Source: Methanomassiliicoccales archaeon UBA280 (GTDB lineage Archaea > Thermoplasmatota > Thermoplasmata > SG8-5). Taken from it: DNA of 64,000 nucleotides. The translations under genes were made by a program, and so were the position numbers. Below, one piece after another: positions 31,096 to 39,872 of this stretch. Under the pieces are notes generated by a model that made no database searches, was not told where the DNA came from, and saw nothing but the letters and a program-made list of their open reading frames with translations. The DNA is taken from the NCBI GenBank assembly GCA_002499085.1, contig DAKD01000004.1, forward strand, positions 36,912 through 100,911, given 5' to 3'. How positions within the stretch are numbered: position 1 is the stretch's first letter; the number at the start of each line of letters is the position of its first letter.

Positions 31096-31596
31096 TTAGG
31101 CCTCCTTTATCTTGGCGGTGACAGTCTCGAACATCTTGGCCACCTTCTCATCGATGTGGCTGCCGGAAATGCGCTCCTCGGCCGGGAGAACCTCGTCGCT
31201 GTGCGGAATCTCGATGCCCGCGTCCAGCATTCCCTTGAGGGCTGCGAAGACCTTGGTGCCCTTTTTCGGGGGCCTCAGGCCTATGTCCAGCACGGCCTTC
31301 TTAACGCCGGCCTTCGACGCCCTCTTTCCGGCCATCAGTCCGGCCAGATAGGCGGAGGGTATGTTGCCGGTGGGATGCTTCCAGCCGAGTTTCCCGAGTT
31401 CCACTGTCGTCGCGGCGGCAACTATGGAGTCGCCGCGCGGGTTGAACTCGATGAATTGGATTGTCGTGTTCTTCGACGAGCAGCGCACGACCGCCCTGGG
31501 CAGACCTGAGGAGATCAGCTTGTGCCTCATCCTGTAGTCAGTCTTTCCCAGCCTTCGCCTCTTGAACGGTACATGGTATCTTGGTCCTGTCGCCAT
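31096..31596 (-). CDS. rpl18: 50S ribosomal protein L18
   Basis: 166 residues: [23 protein letters not shown]-terminus for 5S rRNA binding, then [19 protein letters not shown] strands ([18 protein letters not shown]), [22 protein letters not shown] and the C-terminal [23 protein letters not shown]18 with L5 forms the 5S RNP. Start at 31596 lies two bases after the L19e stop; the much longer in-frame reading to the right runs through L19e out of its frame and is not real. Confidence 0.94.
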   Translation of the reverse strand: MATGPRYHVPFKRRRLGKTDYRMRHKLISSGLPRAVVRCSSKNTTIQFIEFNPRGDSIVAAATTVELGKLGWKHPTGNIPSAYLAGLMAGKRASKAGVKKAVLDIGLRPPKKGTKVFAALKGMLDAGIEIPHSDEVLPAEERISGSHIDEKVAKMFETVTAKIKEA

Positions 31597-31598
31597 GG

Positions 31599-32081
31599 TC
31601 ACTTCGCCCCCTGTGTCGGTTCGGGCATGTCCTTCAGATAGCCCTGCAGTTTGAGCTGGGTGACAAGGTGGGCCTTGTTCTTGAACATCCCGCCCTTGGC
31701 TTTCATGTAGAACTGCCGGTAGGTGCGGTTGTCTATCGCTCCCTGGTCCTTGAGTTCCCTGAGCTTCATTCTCACCGGGCGTATGAGCCTTATCCACTCC
31801 CGCTTCCTCGGGGTCCTGGCGTACTCCGCGCCTTTCCTGCTCCCCGGCCCCCTGCGCCTGCCCTTCTTCTTCTGGGCATGCGCTGCCTTGGACCTGCCGG
31901 TGGACTTGCCCTGCTTCTGCTTTGCCTGGACGAGGCCCCATCTGATGACCATTCTCACATCCTCGCGCGTGATGCAGTCCGCAACCTTCTTCATGTTGTC
32001 CGGGTCCGGGTCTATCCAGACCCTGTTCTCGCCGCATTTCAGTATCTGCGCGGCCATCCTGCGCTGGTTCTTCAGGTTCAT
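31599..32081 (-). CDS. rpl19e: 50S ribosomal protein L19e
   Basis: 160 residues, archaeal/eukaryotic-specific L19e: NLKNQRRMAAQILKCGENRVW, IDPDPDNMKKVADCITREDVR and the basic linker KKKGRRRGPGSRKGAEYAR, followed by the long C-terminal helix region. It reaches into the small-subunit interface at the ribosome exterior. Overlaps L32e by four bases. Confidence 0.95.
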   Translation of the reverse strand: MNLKNQRRMAAQILKCGENRVWIDPDPDNMKKVADCITREDVRMVIRWGLVQAKQKQGKSTGRSKAAHAQKKKGRRRGPGSRKGAEYARTPRKREWIRLIRPVRMKLRELKDQGAIDNRTYRQFYMKAKGGMFKNKAHLVTQLKLQGYLKDMPEPTQGAK

Positions 32082-32656
32082 TTCTTCCCCTCCTTTGAAG
32101 GAAGTTCTATGCCCCGCTTCTTGGCCTCGGCCACGAGCTCGTCGTGCGTCGCCCTGTCGAAGTTCAGGATTCGAAGGTTCATCTCGTCTGCCTTGAGCGC
32201 TATGTGCATCCTCTTCAGGTAGCCCACGGAATGGCCTATTCTCACGGCTTGCTTCTTGGAGTCAAGGCTCTCCATATCATCAATGTTGAATACCATGACT
32301 TCCTGGAATCCGGAGGGGTGCCTGCCCCTCACTGCCTTCGGGCCCCTGTAGCCGATGGACACGAAGCCAGGCTCGCCGCTGTAGTGGCGCCTCAGCTTGG
32401 AGTGTATGCCCCTGGGCTTTCTCCACTGGTCGCCGACCCTCTTGTACCTGAACCATTCCTGTCTGTGGAATTCCGGCCTCCTGCGGTTCTTGTCCTGCCT
32501 CAGGTCCATTGCGGTTTTCTCGGCTGGCGAGAGTTCAGGCTTGGCGCGCGGCTTGTATTTCTTCTCCTTCGGGCTGTCGCCTTTGGCTTTCTCCTTCGCC
32601 GGTTTATCCTGCTTCGGAGCCGCGTCTGCTTTGGTTTTCTTGTCGTCCTCGGGCAT
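32078..32656 (-). CDS. rpl32e: 50S ribosomal protein L32e with charged N-terminal extension
   Basis: 192 residues. The conserved L32e domain starts near residue 60 (RRPEFHRQEWFRYKRVGDQW, RKPRGIHSKLRRH) and includes PKAVRGRHPSGFQEV. The first 50 residues are a Lys/Asp/Ala/Pro-rich low-complexity extension (DDKKTKADAAPKQDKPAKE). L32e is an archaeal/eukaryotic large-subunit protein. It begins immediately after the L6 stop with no gap and overlaps L19e. Confidence 0.94.
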   Translation of the reverse strand: MPEDDKKTKADAAPKQDKPAKEKAKGDSPKEKKYKPRAKPELSPAEKTAMDLRQDKNRRRPEFHRQEWFRYKRVGDQWRKPRGIHSKLRRHYSGEPGFVSIGYRGPKAVRGRHPSGFQEVMVFNIDDMESLDSKKQAVRIGHSVGYLKRMHIALKADEMNLRILNFDRATHDELVAEAKKRGIELPSKEGKK

Positions 32657-33199
32657 CTAATTGCCTCCCTTGCGCGTAATGTAAATCCCGTCCTGGAACT
32701 TTCTGGGGTCGTAATGCTTGATTATCGTGGCCTGTTCGATATTGGCTGCGGTCTGGCCCACTTGCTCGAGATCGATTCCCGAGACCAGGACCTCGTCGCC
32801 TTTGACCGCGATCTTGGTTGCGCCGAGTATCTTGGCCCTCCTGGGAAATTTCTCCCCCAGGAAATTCTCTATGACGAAGTCGGTTCCCTTGACGGCAGTC
32901 TTCACGGGGAAGTGGGAGTAGACAATCTTCATCTTGTACTCGAATCCCTCCGTCACGCCCTCGATCATGTTGTTGATGTGGGAGCGGATCGTGCCCTGCA
33001 GCGCATATTCCTTCCTCTTCGGAAGTATGCACGAGAGGATGATATTCGAATCGTCCTTGGATATGGTGATGCGGGATGTCGGGAATTCCCTTGTCAGCGT
33101 TCCCTTCGGACCCTTGACTGTGACCTTCATTCCCTCGACTTGAACCGTGACGCCCTTGGGTATCTCTATCGTGTCCTTTCCATGTCCTGTTACCGGCAT
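32657..33199 (-). CDS. rpl6: 50S ribosomal protein L6
   Basis: 180 residues with the two L6 repeats: TIEIPKGVTVQVEGMKVTVKG in the first, and the second ending in IEQATIIKHYDPRKFQDGIY, an archaeal-type C-terminus. L6 binds near the factor-binding site at the base of the stalk. Located between S8 and L32e as in other archaea. Confidence 0.95.
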   Translation of the reverse strand: MPVTGHGKDTIEIPKGVTVQVEGMKVTVKGPKGTLTREFPTSRITISKDDSNIILSCILPKRKEYALQGTIRSHINNMIEGVTEGFEYKMKIVYSHFPVKTAVKGTDFVIENFLGEKFPRRAKILGATKIAVKGDEVLVSGIDLEQVGQTAANIEQATIIKHYDPRKFQDGIYITRKGGN

Positions 33200-33208
33200 A
33201 TTCTCACC

Positions 33209-33598
33209 TCAGTACACATATGCCACCAACCTGCCGCCGATGCCCTGCCTCTTGGCCTCGGTGTGGTTGATGACACCCTTCGTCGTGGTCAGTATCAGGA
33301 GCCCGAAGTCCTGGGCCGGGAGATAGCGCGCCTCGAACTTCTCGAGGTCCGCTTTCTTCACGGAGAACCTTGGCTTGATAACGCCGCATCCGTTGATGCT
33401 TCCGTTCAGCACAACCCGGAAGGATCCTGACCTTCCGTCTTCAATATACTCGAACTGCGAGATGTAATTGCCGTCCTGCATTATCTTCAGCACGCGGCCG
33501 ATGAGCTTGGAGGACGGGGAGATTATGCACTCGCGCTTGCCGACTGTCTCGGCGTTCTTTATCTGCGACATCGCATCATTCAGTGGATCATGTTGCAT
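33209..33598 (-). CDS. rps8: 30S ribosomal protein S8
   Basis: 129 residues: [21 protein letters not shown] at the N-terminus, central [20 protein letters not shown] and C-terminal [21 protein letters not shown], the conserved 16S rRNA helix-21-binding part. S8 is a primary binder of the small-subunit platform. Preceded by the tiny S14 gene with a 12-base gap. Confidence 0.95.
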   Translation of the reverse strand: MQHDPLNDAMSQIKNAETVGKRECIISPSSKLIGRVLKIMQDGNYISQFEYIEDGRSGSFRVVLNGSINGCGVIKPRFSVKKADLEKFEARYLPAQDFGLLILTTTKGVINHTEAKRQGIGGRLVAYVY

Positions 33599-33610
33599 AC
33601 TTTCATCCTC

Positions 33611-33757
33611 CTAGGAATATTTCTTGAAGCCTATCTTGGGGGCCATGTCCCTGAAGCACTGTCTGCAGAGCCTGAGCCCGTATCTCCGGACCATGCCGCG
33701 CTTCCTTCCGCAGCGCCTGCAGCCAATCTTCCTCCCGAAAATCTTCTTCGGTTTCAT
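33611..33757 (-). CDS. rps14: 30S ribosomal protein S14, zinc-binding form
   Basis: 48 residues, a short gene easily missed. It reads [20 protein letters not shown], then a Tyr/Arg stretch and [18 protein letters not shown]. Two CxxC pairs (Cys13/Cys16 and Cys31/Cys34) form the zinc site of archaeal/eukaryotic-type S14 (uS14). It sits between L5 and S8, its standard place. Start ATG at 33757. Confidence 0.93.
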   Translation of the reverse strand: MKPKKIFGRKIGCRRCGRKRGMVRRYGLRLCRQCFRDMAPKIGFKKYS

Positions 33758-33783
33758 TCAGATACCTCCGGCGATGATTGTGA

Positions 33784-34338
33784 TCAAGATATCACCTCGA
33801 CTTTGAACTTGTTCTTGACGAATGCTATGCCCTCGTCCTTGGTTATGCGCTGCTTCGGAGGCAGCTTCCTCGAGGAGAGGTTCCTGTCCGCTACGCGCCT
33901 TCCGGGCCTTGCCAGCGTGACGCACACGTCCAGACCGAGAATGCCTATCTGCGGGTCGTATTTCATGCCCTCGAAATCCGTATAGTCGGATATGCCGAAA
34001 GAGAAATTACCCTCCTGGTCGAATGAGTAGTCGGAAATCCTGTTCTCCTTGACCCAGAACGCGCGGGCAATGAATTCCTCCGCGGGCTTGTGCCTGAGAG
34101 TCACCTTGCACCCTATCGGCATGCCCGCCCTGATGGCCCAGTCCCTGTTGGTGGTCTTGGATTTGGTGCGAACTGGCGTGACTTTCGTAAGCATGCCCAG
34201 GACCTTCTCCGCCTTCTCCAGGTTCTCGCCGGCCTCGCCGACGCCGATGTTGATGACCGCCTTCTGGATGCGTATCATCCTCATCTTTCCGCTGGCGCCT
34301 GTTTTCTTCCTGCCCCCTTCTCCGGCTTTCTTCGTCAT
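33784..34338 (-). CDS. rpl5: 50S ribosomal protein L5
   Basis: 184 residues: RIQKAVINIGVGEAGENLEKA, PVRTKSKTTNRDWAIRAGMP with GCKVTLR, and the closing GLDVCVTLARPGRRVADRN. L5 binds 5S rRNA and contacts the P-site tRNA. The first 18 residues are a Gly/Lys-rich extension (TKKAGEGGRKKTGASGK). Overlaps S4e by four bases. Confidence 0.95.
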   Translation of the reverse strand: MTKKAGEGGRKKTGASGKMRMIRIQKAVINIGVGEAGENLEKAEKVLGMLTKVTPVRTKSKTTNRDWAIRAGMPIGCKVTLRHKPAEEFIARAFWVKENRISDYSFDQEGNFSFGISDYTDFEGMKYDPQIGILGLDVCVTLARPGRRVADRNLSSRKLPPKQRITKDEGIAFVKNKFKVEVIS

Positions 34339-35045
34339 AGGGCGTTCACCTCCGGAAGCGCTATCTCGGAGGATTCGCCGCCGACTATGAAGACATAGTC
34401 CTTCACGGTGGAGAAGCCGTCCTTGAACTTCACTATGTTCGGGGAAGAGCTCCTTGTGACTATGAGTTCCTCGACTGTTCCGAACTGGCCTATGTGGGTG
34501 CCGCCTGTGAGGTAGGCTGTGCTGCCGACTTTGAACTCATGCACGCCGAGTATCTTCTGGTCGGGAATTGAGATTTTAAGCGTGTCGCCTGTCCTGCGGA
34601 CATTCTTGTCGAGCACGATGTTCCTGCCGTCATGGAGATTCAGCTGTGTCCTGCCGTCCTTTATCGTGGTCTTGTTCTCGATGCGGACGAGCTTCCACTT
34701 CGCCTCCTCGGGCGTGATCCTCATCAACCTGAAATGACCCAGCCTGTCCAGAAGCAGCCTGAAATGCTCCTTGCTGTCAGGGAACGATACGACATCCATG
34801 ACGCCGACAGGGGCCTTGAAATGCGTCGCAACTTTGCCGTCAACGAGCACCTTTCTCTCGCCGATTATGCGCCTTGCCTCTCTCGCGGTGTCGCAGTATC
34901 CGGCAAGGTCCCTCAGCAGGACCAGGAGGGGCATGCTCCTGTCTATGGCATGGGCTCCCGGGGTCTGCTTGGTGACCCAAACGTGTTTCTTTCGGCTTAC
35001 CGGCCATGATGTCGGTGCCGTTAGCCTCTTCATGTGTTTGCTCAT
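34335..35045 (-). CDS. rps4e: 30S ribosomal protein S4e
   Basis: 236 residues: HMKRLTAPTSWPVSRKKHVW, then an S4-like RNA-binding domain (REARRIIGERKVLVDGKV) and a KOW-type segment near the C-terminus (VGSTAYLTGGTHIGQFG). An archaeal/eukaryotic-specific small-subunit protein. Two bases separate it from L24, and it overlaps L5. Confidence 0.95.
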   Translation of the reverse strand: MSKHMKRLTAPTSWPVSRKKHVWVTKQTPGAHAIDRSMPLLVLLRDLAGYCDTAREARRIIGERKVLVDGKVATHFKAPVGVMDVVSFPDSKEHFRLLLDRLGHFRLMRITPEEAKWKLVRIENKTTIKDGRTQLNLHDGRNIVLDKNVRRTGDTLKISIPDQKILGVHEFKVGSTAYLTGGTHIGQFGTVEELIVTRSSSPNIVKFKDGFSTVKDYVFIVGGESSEIALPEVNAL

Positions 35046-35047
35046 GA

Positions 35048-35440
35048 TTATCCCTCCCTCATCCTGTCAAGCTTCTCCTTCCTTCTCGGGTCGGACAGGT
35101 TGAGCTTCGTAATCACGACATTTGAGGGGGATATCTTCCTGGATATCTCGGTTCCGTCCGCCTTCTTGATGTTGATTCCCTCCAGGCCTATCGTCAGGTT
35201 CCTGGCGTACACATCCGTAACGAGCGCTTCCTTTCCCAGGATCTCCTCGTCGCCCCTTACGATCCGGACAACGTCGCCCTTGATCACCGGCAGGGACCTG
35301 CAGTTGTACTGCTTTATCAGGTCGTTCCCGCTGTCGCCGCAAAGGTGCGACGATATCAGCTTCCTGCGGTTGTGCGGCTTGGCTGTGTGCCGCCCCTTTC
35401 TCTGCTTCCTTGGCTGCTTTGAGGATACAGTTGCTGGCAT
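35048..35440 (-). CDS. rpl24: 50S ribosomal protein L24
   Basis: 130 residues with the KOW motif region KGDVVRIVRGDEEILGKEA and archaeal NLTIGLEGINIKKADGTE. The N-terminus SSKQPRKQRKGRHTAKPHNRR is basic. I chose the ATG at 35440; a GTG three codons upstream directly follows the L14 stop and is an alternative. L24 is an early assembly protein near the exit tunnel. Confidence 0.93.
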   Translation of the reverse strand: MPATVSSKQPRKQRKGRHTAKPHNRRKLISSHLCGDSGNDLIKQYNCRSLPVIKGDVVRIVRGDEEILGKEALVTDVYARNLTIGLEGINIKKADGTEISRKISPSNVVITKLNLSDPRRKEKLDRMREG

Positions 35441-35449
35441 GTTAATCAC

Positions 35450-35854
35450 TCACACTATCGTGGATGCCGTCGCGGCTATCCTGGGCCATCTCTCGGCGGC
35501 CTCTCTGGCCACCGGCCCCTTTATATCCGAGCCCTTTGTCTCGCCGTTCTCGGCCGTGATGACCACGGCATTGTCCTCGAACTGGACCATTGTTCCGTCC
35601 GAGCGTCTGAAAGGCCTCTTCTGCCTCACTATGACAGCGTGCAGGACCTGCCTTCTCATCTCCGGCGTCCCTTTCTTGACGCTGACAATTATCAGGTCGC
35701 CAATCCCGGCCATCGGATACCTTCTGTGCGTTCCGTGGTATTTGGGGACGGCTATGACTTCAACTATCTTTGCGCCGGTGTTGTCGATGCAATCCAGCCG
35801 GGCGCCCGTGGGTATCCCCCTTGTCTGTTTTCCCGCCAGTCCTTTCATCTTCAT
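35450..35854 (-). CDS. rpl14: 50S ribosomal protein L14
   Basis: 134 residues. [40 protein letters not shown] and [17 protein letters not shown] are diagnostic. L14 sits at the subunit interface and anti-association surface. The ATG at 35854 overlaps the S17 stop by one base (TGATG); codons further upstream in frame are unrelated. Confidence 0.95.
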   Translation of the reverse strand: MKMKGLAGKQTRGIPTGARLDCIDNTGAKIVEVIAVPKYHGTHRRYPMAGIGDLIIVSVKKGTPEMRRQVLHAVIVRQKRPFRRSDGTMVQFEDNAVVITAENGETKGSDIKGPVAREAAERWPRIAATASTIV

Positions 35855-36309
35855 CACTCCCGGTCCATCTTTTCGATTATGACGAATGAGACATTCTTGC
35901 TGAGCGGCCTGCATTCCATTATCTTGACATGGTCGCCGACCTTGATGTCGAGGCAGGGAGGGTTGTGCACCATGTACTTGCTCGATCTCTTCTCGATCCT
36001 CTCGTATTTGCGGTTCTTCCTCATGTACTGCTTCTTGACCACGGCAGTAAGCTGCATCTTCGTGGACACTATGTCGCCTTCGAGTATCTGGCCTCTCACG
36101 GAAAGTGTCCCGTGGAAGGGGCAGTCCGTGTCCTTGCAGGTCTTTGTCGGGGCCCTGACATCAATTCCGATTCCGGATTCGTCCTTCTGCTTGACCGGTG
36201 CGGGGGCCTTTGGCATGCTTTTCTTGGGTGCCGCCTTCTTAGGTTTAGCGGCCTGTTTTGGCGCTGCTTCCGGGGTTGCCCCGTCCGTGTTGTCCTTTGT
36301 GTTTGTCAT
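35854..36309 (-). CDS. rps17: 30S ribosomal protein S17 with Ala/Lys/Pro N-terminal extension
   Basis: 151 residues. The S17 domain begins near residue 48: [20 protein letters not shown], the archaeal form with two cysteines, followed by [19 protein letters not shown] and [17 protein letters not shown]. The first 45 residues are low complexity ([20 protein letters not shown]). S17 binds the 5' domain of 16S rRNA. It overlaps Rpp29 by four bases. Confidence 0.94.
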   Translation of the reverse strand: MTNTKDNTDGATPEAAPKQAAKPKKAAPKKSMPKAPAPVKQKDESGIGIDVRAPTKTCKDTDCPFHGTLSVRGQILEGDIVSTKMQLTAVVKKQYMRKNRKYERIEKRSSKYMVHNPPCLDIKVGDHVKIMECRPLSKNVSFVIIEKMDRE

Positions 36310-36620
36310 TGTATCGCCTCCTGCGTCTCAGCAGGCAAATTTTGGATAGTGATGCTTTCCCTCTTCACTTTCTTTGTTCTGTCTTCCGGCCTGAACATGA
36401 TGCCGCTGCCTTTCAGCAGCACATTCTGCCCGTTCTCCATGTGGAACAGGAAATCCCTTCCCTGCTTCGGGACCATTATCCGCTTGGTTCCCGAGAACAG
36501 CCTGAAGGTGTTCATTGTCTCGTCAATGACGAGGCCTGTTTGCTCGGGCTTCTCGTCCCTCAGCACAGTGACCCTGAGGCCTATGAGTTCGTGGTTGCCA
36601 AGATTCTCGGCGGTTCTCAT
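36306..36620 (-). CDS. rnp1: RNase P protein component 1 (Rpp29/Pop4)
   Basis: 104 residues of the Sm-like Rpp29 fold: ELIGLRVTVLRDEKPEQTGLV, DETMNTFRLFSGTKRIMVPKQG and MENGQNVLLKGSGIMFRPEDR. It binds the RNase P RNA specificity domain and aids tRNA 5' maturation. Its place between SUI1 and S17 is the normal archaeal one. The ATG at 36620 overlaps the upstream stop as ATGA. Confidence 0.94.
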   Translation of the reverse strand: MRTAENLGNHELIGLRVTVLRDEKPEQTGLVIDETMNTFRLFSGTKRIMVPKQGRDFLFHMENGQNVLLKGSGIMFRPEDRTKKVKRESITIQNLPAETQEAIQ

Positions 36621-36928
36621 GGCATGTCCCCCTTGATATCGACCTTGAAGCCCATCTCCGCGAGGACCTTCTGGACCTTCTTGACATGGTCTCCCTGGAG
36701 CTCGATGTTGCCGGCCTTGATCGTGCCTCCGGCCGCGCACTTGGTCTTCAGCGTCCGGGCAAGCTCATCCACGTTTATGTCGGATGTGTTGATTCCCGTG
36801 ACTACGGTCACTATCTTTCCGTAGCGGCGCTTGTCGCTCCTGATTATTATCTGCTGCTGCTCCCTGGCTATCTCTTCGCACATGCAGAGCTCTTCGGGCA
36901 GCCCGCAGACTGAGCAGATTCCGGCCAT
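36617..36928 (-). CDS. SUI1/eIF1-like translation initiation factor
   Basis: 103 residues. An N-terminal zinc-like knuckle (ICSVCGLPEELCMCEEI, C-x2-C...C-x-C) is followed by the SUI1 domain: RRYGKIVTVVTGINTSDINV, KTKCAAGGTIKAGNIELQG, and DHVKKVQKVLAEMGF. aIF1 promotes mRNA scanning fidelity and start-codon selection on the small subunit. In ribosomal operons of Euryarchaeota this gene lies between L29 and Rpp29, as here. Confidence 0.93.
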   Translation of the reverse strand: MAGICSVCGLPEELCMCEEIAREQQQIIIRSDKRRYGKIVTVVTGINTSDINVDELARTLKTKCAAGGTIKAGNIELQGDHVKKVQKVLAEMGFKVDIKGDMP

Positions 36929-37158
36929 TATTTGCTGGCCTCCGTCTTCTTTTTCTCGGCCAACGCGGCCTCCCTCTGTATGGTAAGTATTCTGGAAATG
37001 TTCTTGCGCAGCGACCTGATCTTGCCCGGGCTTGTCGGGGCACCGCCCATTGCACCCAGGCCTCTCTCGTGCATGAGCTCGTCCCTCAGTTCCCTGAGCT
37101 TCTCGGCCCTTACCTCGGGCGTCATCTGCCTTATCTCACTCGGCTTTAGCTGAGTCAT
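36928..37158 (-). CDS. rpl29: 50S ribosomal protein L29
   Basis: 76 residues: LKPSEIRQMTPEVRAEKLREL, HERGLGAMGGAPTSPGKIRS, NISRILTIQREAALAEKKK. L29 is a helical hairpin at the tunnel exit and contacts the signal recognition particle. It overlaps the end of S3 by 23 bases and shares one base with the SUI1 gene. Confidence 0.94.
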   Translation of the reverse strand: MTQLKPSEIRQMTPEVRAEKLRELRDELMHERGLGAMGGAPTSPGKIRSLRKNISRILTIQREAALAEKKKTEASK

Positions 37159-38158
37159 CCGCTCCCTCCTTCGGTTTCTCGGCCTCCGGCTTCTTGGCCT
37201 CGGGCTTCTCCGGCTGCACCGGCGCTGCTGCCTGCTGAACGGGTTCTTTCGCCGCGGGGGCAGGCTTTGCCTGCTCGGCCGGCTTTGCCGGCTCCCCGGC
37301 CTTCTTCACCGAAACCGGTCTCTCGGACTGCGCGGGCTTTACGGGTTCGGGTTTGGCAGGCACCGCGGGTGCTTCCTCGGCTTTCTTCTTCGGAACCGGC
37401 TTCTCCGCCTGCTCGGGCACCGTTTTCACAGGTGCCGCAGACGCGGTTTCCTCGGACCTCTTCTTCCTCGGCGCTGGCTTCTCGGATTCGGCAGGCTGCG
37501 CGGGCGCGGCCTGGGTCGGCTCTGCCGGCTCGGGCGCGGCCGGTATTGGCGCGTCCTCTGCCACCGCATCGCGTATCCTGACCTCGTCCGGGAGCCTGGC
37601 CTTCGGGTGCATTATCTGTACCTTCACACCGATTATGCCGGGCTTCAGCTTTGCCGGGGTGAAACCTTCCTCCATCCACTGGAGCTTCGGCTCGCCGCAG
37701 AACTTGATGTGGCCCTCCTTGAACTTCTCCGTCCTGTGCCTCTGGCCCGTGAGCTTTCCGGAGATTATGACCTGGCAGCCCCTTGCGCCGTTGTCCATAA
37801 TCCTGCGGACCGTGGAGTGGCCGGCTCTCCTGAAGTGCCAACCTCTCTCAAGTGCCGAGGCGAGTTTCTCCGACATTATCTGGGCGTTGAGGTTCGGGTT
37901 TTCAACTTCCACGACCTCGACCTGGGGCTTGTCGAATCCGAAATCGAACTGGATTGCGTCGGTGAGGGCCTTTATGCTGTCCCCCTTCCGGCCTATGACC
38001 AGGCCGGGCCTTTCCGTGTAAAGCGTGACCCTGGTGCCCATGGGCGTGCGCTGGATGTCGGCCCCGCCGAACCCTGCGCGCTTGACCTCGTCCTTGAGGT
38101 ACTCGCGTAGCAATGCCCTCTTCACGTTTATGTCAACGAATGCGCGTTCTCCTGCCAT
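37136..38158 (-). CDS. rps3: 30S ribosomal protein S3 with long Pro/Ala/Lys tail
   Basis: 340 residues, about 120 more than usual. KH domain: VTLYTERPGLVIGRKGDSIKA; C-terminal S3 domain with GWHFRRAGHSTVRRIMDNGA and GARGCQVIISGKLTGQRHR. After about residue 210 a low-complexity tail alternates Pro, Ala, Lys and Glu (PAEPTQAAPAQPAESEKPAP). S3 lines the mRNA entry channel. ATG at 38158 is five bases after GGAGGAG, better than the GTG two codons upstream. Confidence 0.94.
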   Translation of the reverse strand: MAGERAFVDINVKRALLREYLKDEVKRAGFGGADIQRTPMGTRVTLYTERPGLVIGRKGDSIKALTDAIQFDFGFDKPQVEVVEVENPNLNAQIMSEKLASALERGWHFRRAGHSTVRRIMDNGARGCQVIISGKLTGQRHRTEKFKEGHIKFCGEPKLQWMEEGFTPAKLKPGIIGVKVQIMHPKARLPDEVRIRDAVAEDAPIPAAPEPAEPTQAAPAQPAESEKPAPRKKRSEETASAAPVKTVPEQAEKPVPKKKAEEAPAVPAKPEPVKPAQSERPVSVKKAGEPAKPAEQAKPAPAAKEPVQQAAAPVQPEKPEAKKPEAEKPKEGADDSAKAE

Positions 38159-38160
38159 GT

Positions 38161-38637
38161 TCACTCCTCCAGCATCTCAAGTATTATCTCGATGTTCACT
38201 GTCTGATGGTCGAACTTCTCCCAGCGGCCGTGTGCCCTGGGCATCCAGCCCTTGATGACCCTGCCCCTTGAGGCTGCGGCCGTCGCAATTCTCAGGTTTT
38301 CCTTGTCGCCCAGGTCGTCTATGGACTTGTCGGCGTTCATTTGCGCGCTCTCCAGAACGGCCAGTATCGCCTTGGCCGCCTTCACCGGGTATCTCCCCGG
38401 ACCGGCGCCCTTGGTGGCGAACCCGCTCCTCCTGCGGTGCGGGACCATGCTGTTGTATCTCCTGAAAGGAATTGCCTCCTTCTTGTCGATGACGTTCTGG
38501 AGAAGGTCGATGGCCGATGTTATCGGAAGGCCCCTTATCGCGCTGCATATCTCGACCGAATGTTTCGGCGATATGGGAAGTTCCCTGCCTGTGGCCCTTG
38601 CCATCTTCTCCGGGTCAAACTTGCCTGTGTATCCCAT
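38161..38637 (-). CDS. rpl22: 50S ribosomal protein L22
   Basis: 158 residues: ELPISPKHSVEICSAIRGLP, PFRRYNSMVPHRRRSGFATK, and the tunnel-lining extension near ATAAASRGRVIKGWMPRAHGR. L22 has the beta-hairpin that forms the exit-tunnel constriction. Archaeal/eukaryotic type. Confidence 0.95.
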   Translation of the reverse strand: MGYTGKFDPEKMARATGRELPISPKHSVEICSAIRGLPITSAIDLLQNVIDKKEAIPFRRYNSMVPHRRRSGFATKGAGPGRYPVKAAKAILAVLESAQMNADKSIDDLGDKENLRIATAAASRGRVIKGWMPRAHGRWEKFDHQTVNIEIILEMLEE

Positions 38638-38649
38638 TTCATCACATCC

Positions 38650-39114
38650 TTACTTGAGCGGCATGAACTTGGAGGACCTCGTGGCTCCAACACCTGGTCC
38701 GGAGTGCTTGACGCTTCCCCTCGTGGGAGCGAACTCCCCGAGGTAGTGGCCTATCATCTCCGGCTTGATCTCGAACTCCATGTACTGCTTGCCATTGTAC
38801 ACTGACACCCGCTTCCCGATGAAGCTGGGCAGTATGACTATCTCCCTGCGGTGGGTCTTGAGCACGGGCTTCTTGCCTTCGATGAGCCTGTCCACGAAGA
38901 CCTGCTCCTCCGAGTTGAGGCCCCGAACGTACGAGCGCCTGGCCCTGGACGGGAGCAGCGGCAGTATCTCGCTCAGCGGCATCTTCTGCAGCTCCTCTAC
39001 CGTGAAGCCCTGGAATGTGAATTCCTTCTTCTTCCTGGCCGTTATCGCGCCCCTCTTCTTCCTCAGCTTCCTTCGGGCCGCTTTCGGGGACGGGCCCTTG
39101 CCTGGTCTTGCCAT
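38650..39114 (-). CDS. rps19: 30S ribosomal protein S19
   Basis: 154 residues. An N-terminal extension (KAARRKLRKKRGAITARKKK) precedes the core: PVLKTHRREIVILPSFIGKR, VYNGKQYMEFEIKPEMIGHY and LGEFAPTRGSVKHSGPGVGA. S19 binds the head of the small subunit with S13. Confidence 0.95.
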   Translation of the reverse strand: MARPGKGPSPKAARRKLRKKRGAITARKKKEFTFQGFTVEELQKMPLSEILPLLPSRARRSYVRGLNSEEQVFVDRLIEGKKPVLKTHRREIVILPSFIGKRVSVYNGKQYMEFEIKPEMIGHYLGEFAPTRGSVKHSGPGVGATRSSKFMPLK

Positions 39115-39116
39115 GG

Positions 39117-39827
39117 TTATTCACCCCTCCCTTTGTTCTTCTTCCTCTGAGGTGACAGCCTGCCGACTTTCCTGCCTGGGGGAGTGTTGCGGCCGACAGT
39201 GCTCTGTGTACCGACATGGGGGTGGCCCCCGCCTCCGTGCGGGTGGTTGCAGGCGTTCATCGCCACGCCCTTGACCTTCTTGTTCCTCTTGGCCTTGCTG
39301 ATGCAGCTGTAATACTTGTTCCCGGCCTTGGCAAAAGGCTTGTCCAGCCTTCCGGAGTTGGCAAGTATGCCGACCGTGGCAAGGCACCTGCCGTCGAAGG
39401 CCTTCAGCGAGCCCGAGGGCATCTGGACTGTGACCTTCTTGTCGCGGGTTATGATTGCGGCGTAGGTTCCGGCGGTGCGGATGTATTTTCCGCCGTCGCC
39501 CGGCACGGATTCGATGTTGTGGACGAGCGTGCCTTCCGGTATTTCCTGGAGAGGGAGAATGTTCCCCATCTCGATCGGAACCCCCGAACCCATTGTGATT
39601 GTCTGGTTGACCCTCATGCCCTCAGGCACGAGCAGCAGGGCGAACTTGTCGCCGAACTGCACTTTGGCCATGGGCGCGCTCCTGCCCGGGGCGTGGAATA
39701 TGTCAACGACAGTGCCCTGACCCGAAATGTTCCTGGGGTAGCCCGGAACGCCCTTGTGCCTGTGGCTGGGCGATCGGTATGTCGAGCCGCCCTTTCCCCG
39801 CCTCTGCGGTATGATCGGTTTTCCCAT
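39117..39827 (-). CDS. rpl2: 50S ribosomal protein L2
   Basis: 236 residues: KPIIPQRRGKGGSTYRSPSH, then the OB and SH3-like domains, and the universally conserved VAMNACNHPHGGGGHPHVGT near the C-terminus. His in this loop is essential for peptidyl transferase function in well-studied L2. A 45-base gap to L23 is the longest in this part of the operon. Confidence 0.96.
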   Translation of the reverse strand: MGKPIIPQRRGKGGSTYRSPSHRHKGVPGYPRNISGQGTVVDIFHAPGRSAPMAKVQFGDKFALLLVPEGMRVNQTITMGSGVPIEMGNILPLQEIPEGTLVHNIESVPGDGGKYIRTAGTYAAIITRDKKVTVQMPSGSLKAFDGRCLATVGILANSGRLDKPFAKAGNKYYSCISKAKRNKKVKGVAMNACNHPHGGGGHPHVGTQSTVGRNTPPGRKVGRLSPQRKKNKGRGE

Positions 39828-39872
39828 TTCAGTTCCCTCCTAATACTGTATTCGTCCTCATTATAATCAGCC

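Noticed and set aside
31597..32037. Long extension of L18 to the right
   Set aside because: It runs through L19e out of frame; L18 begins at [11 protein letters not shown].
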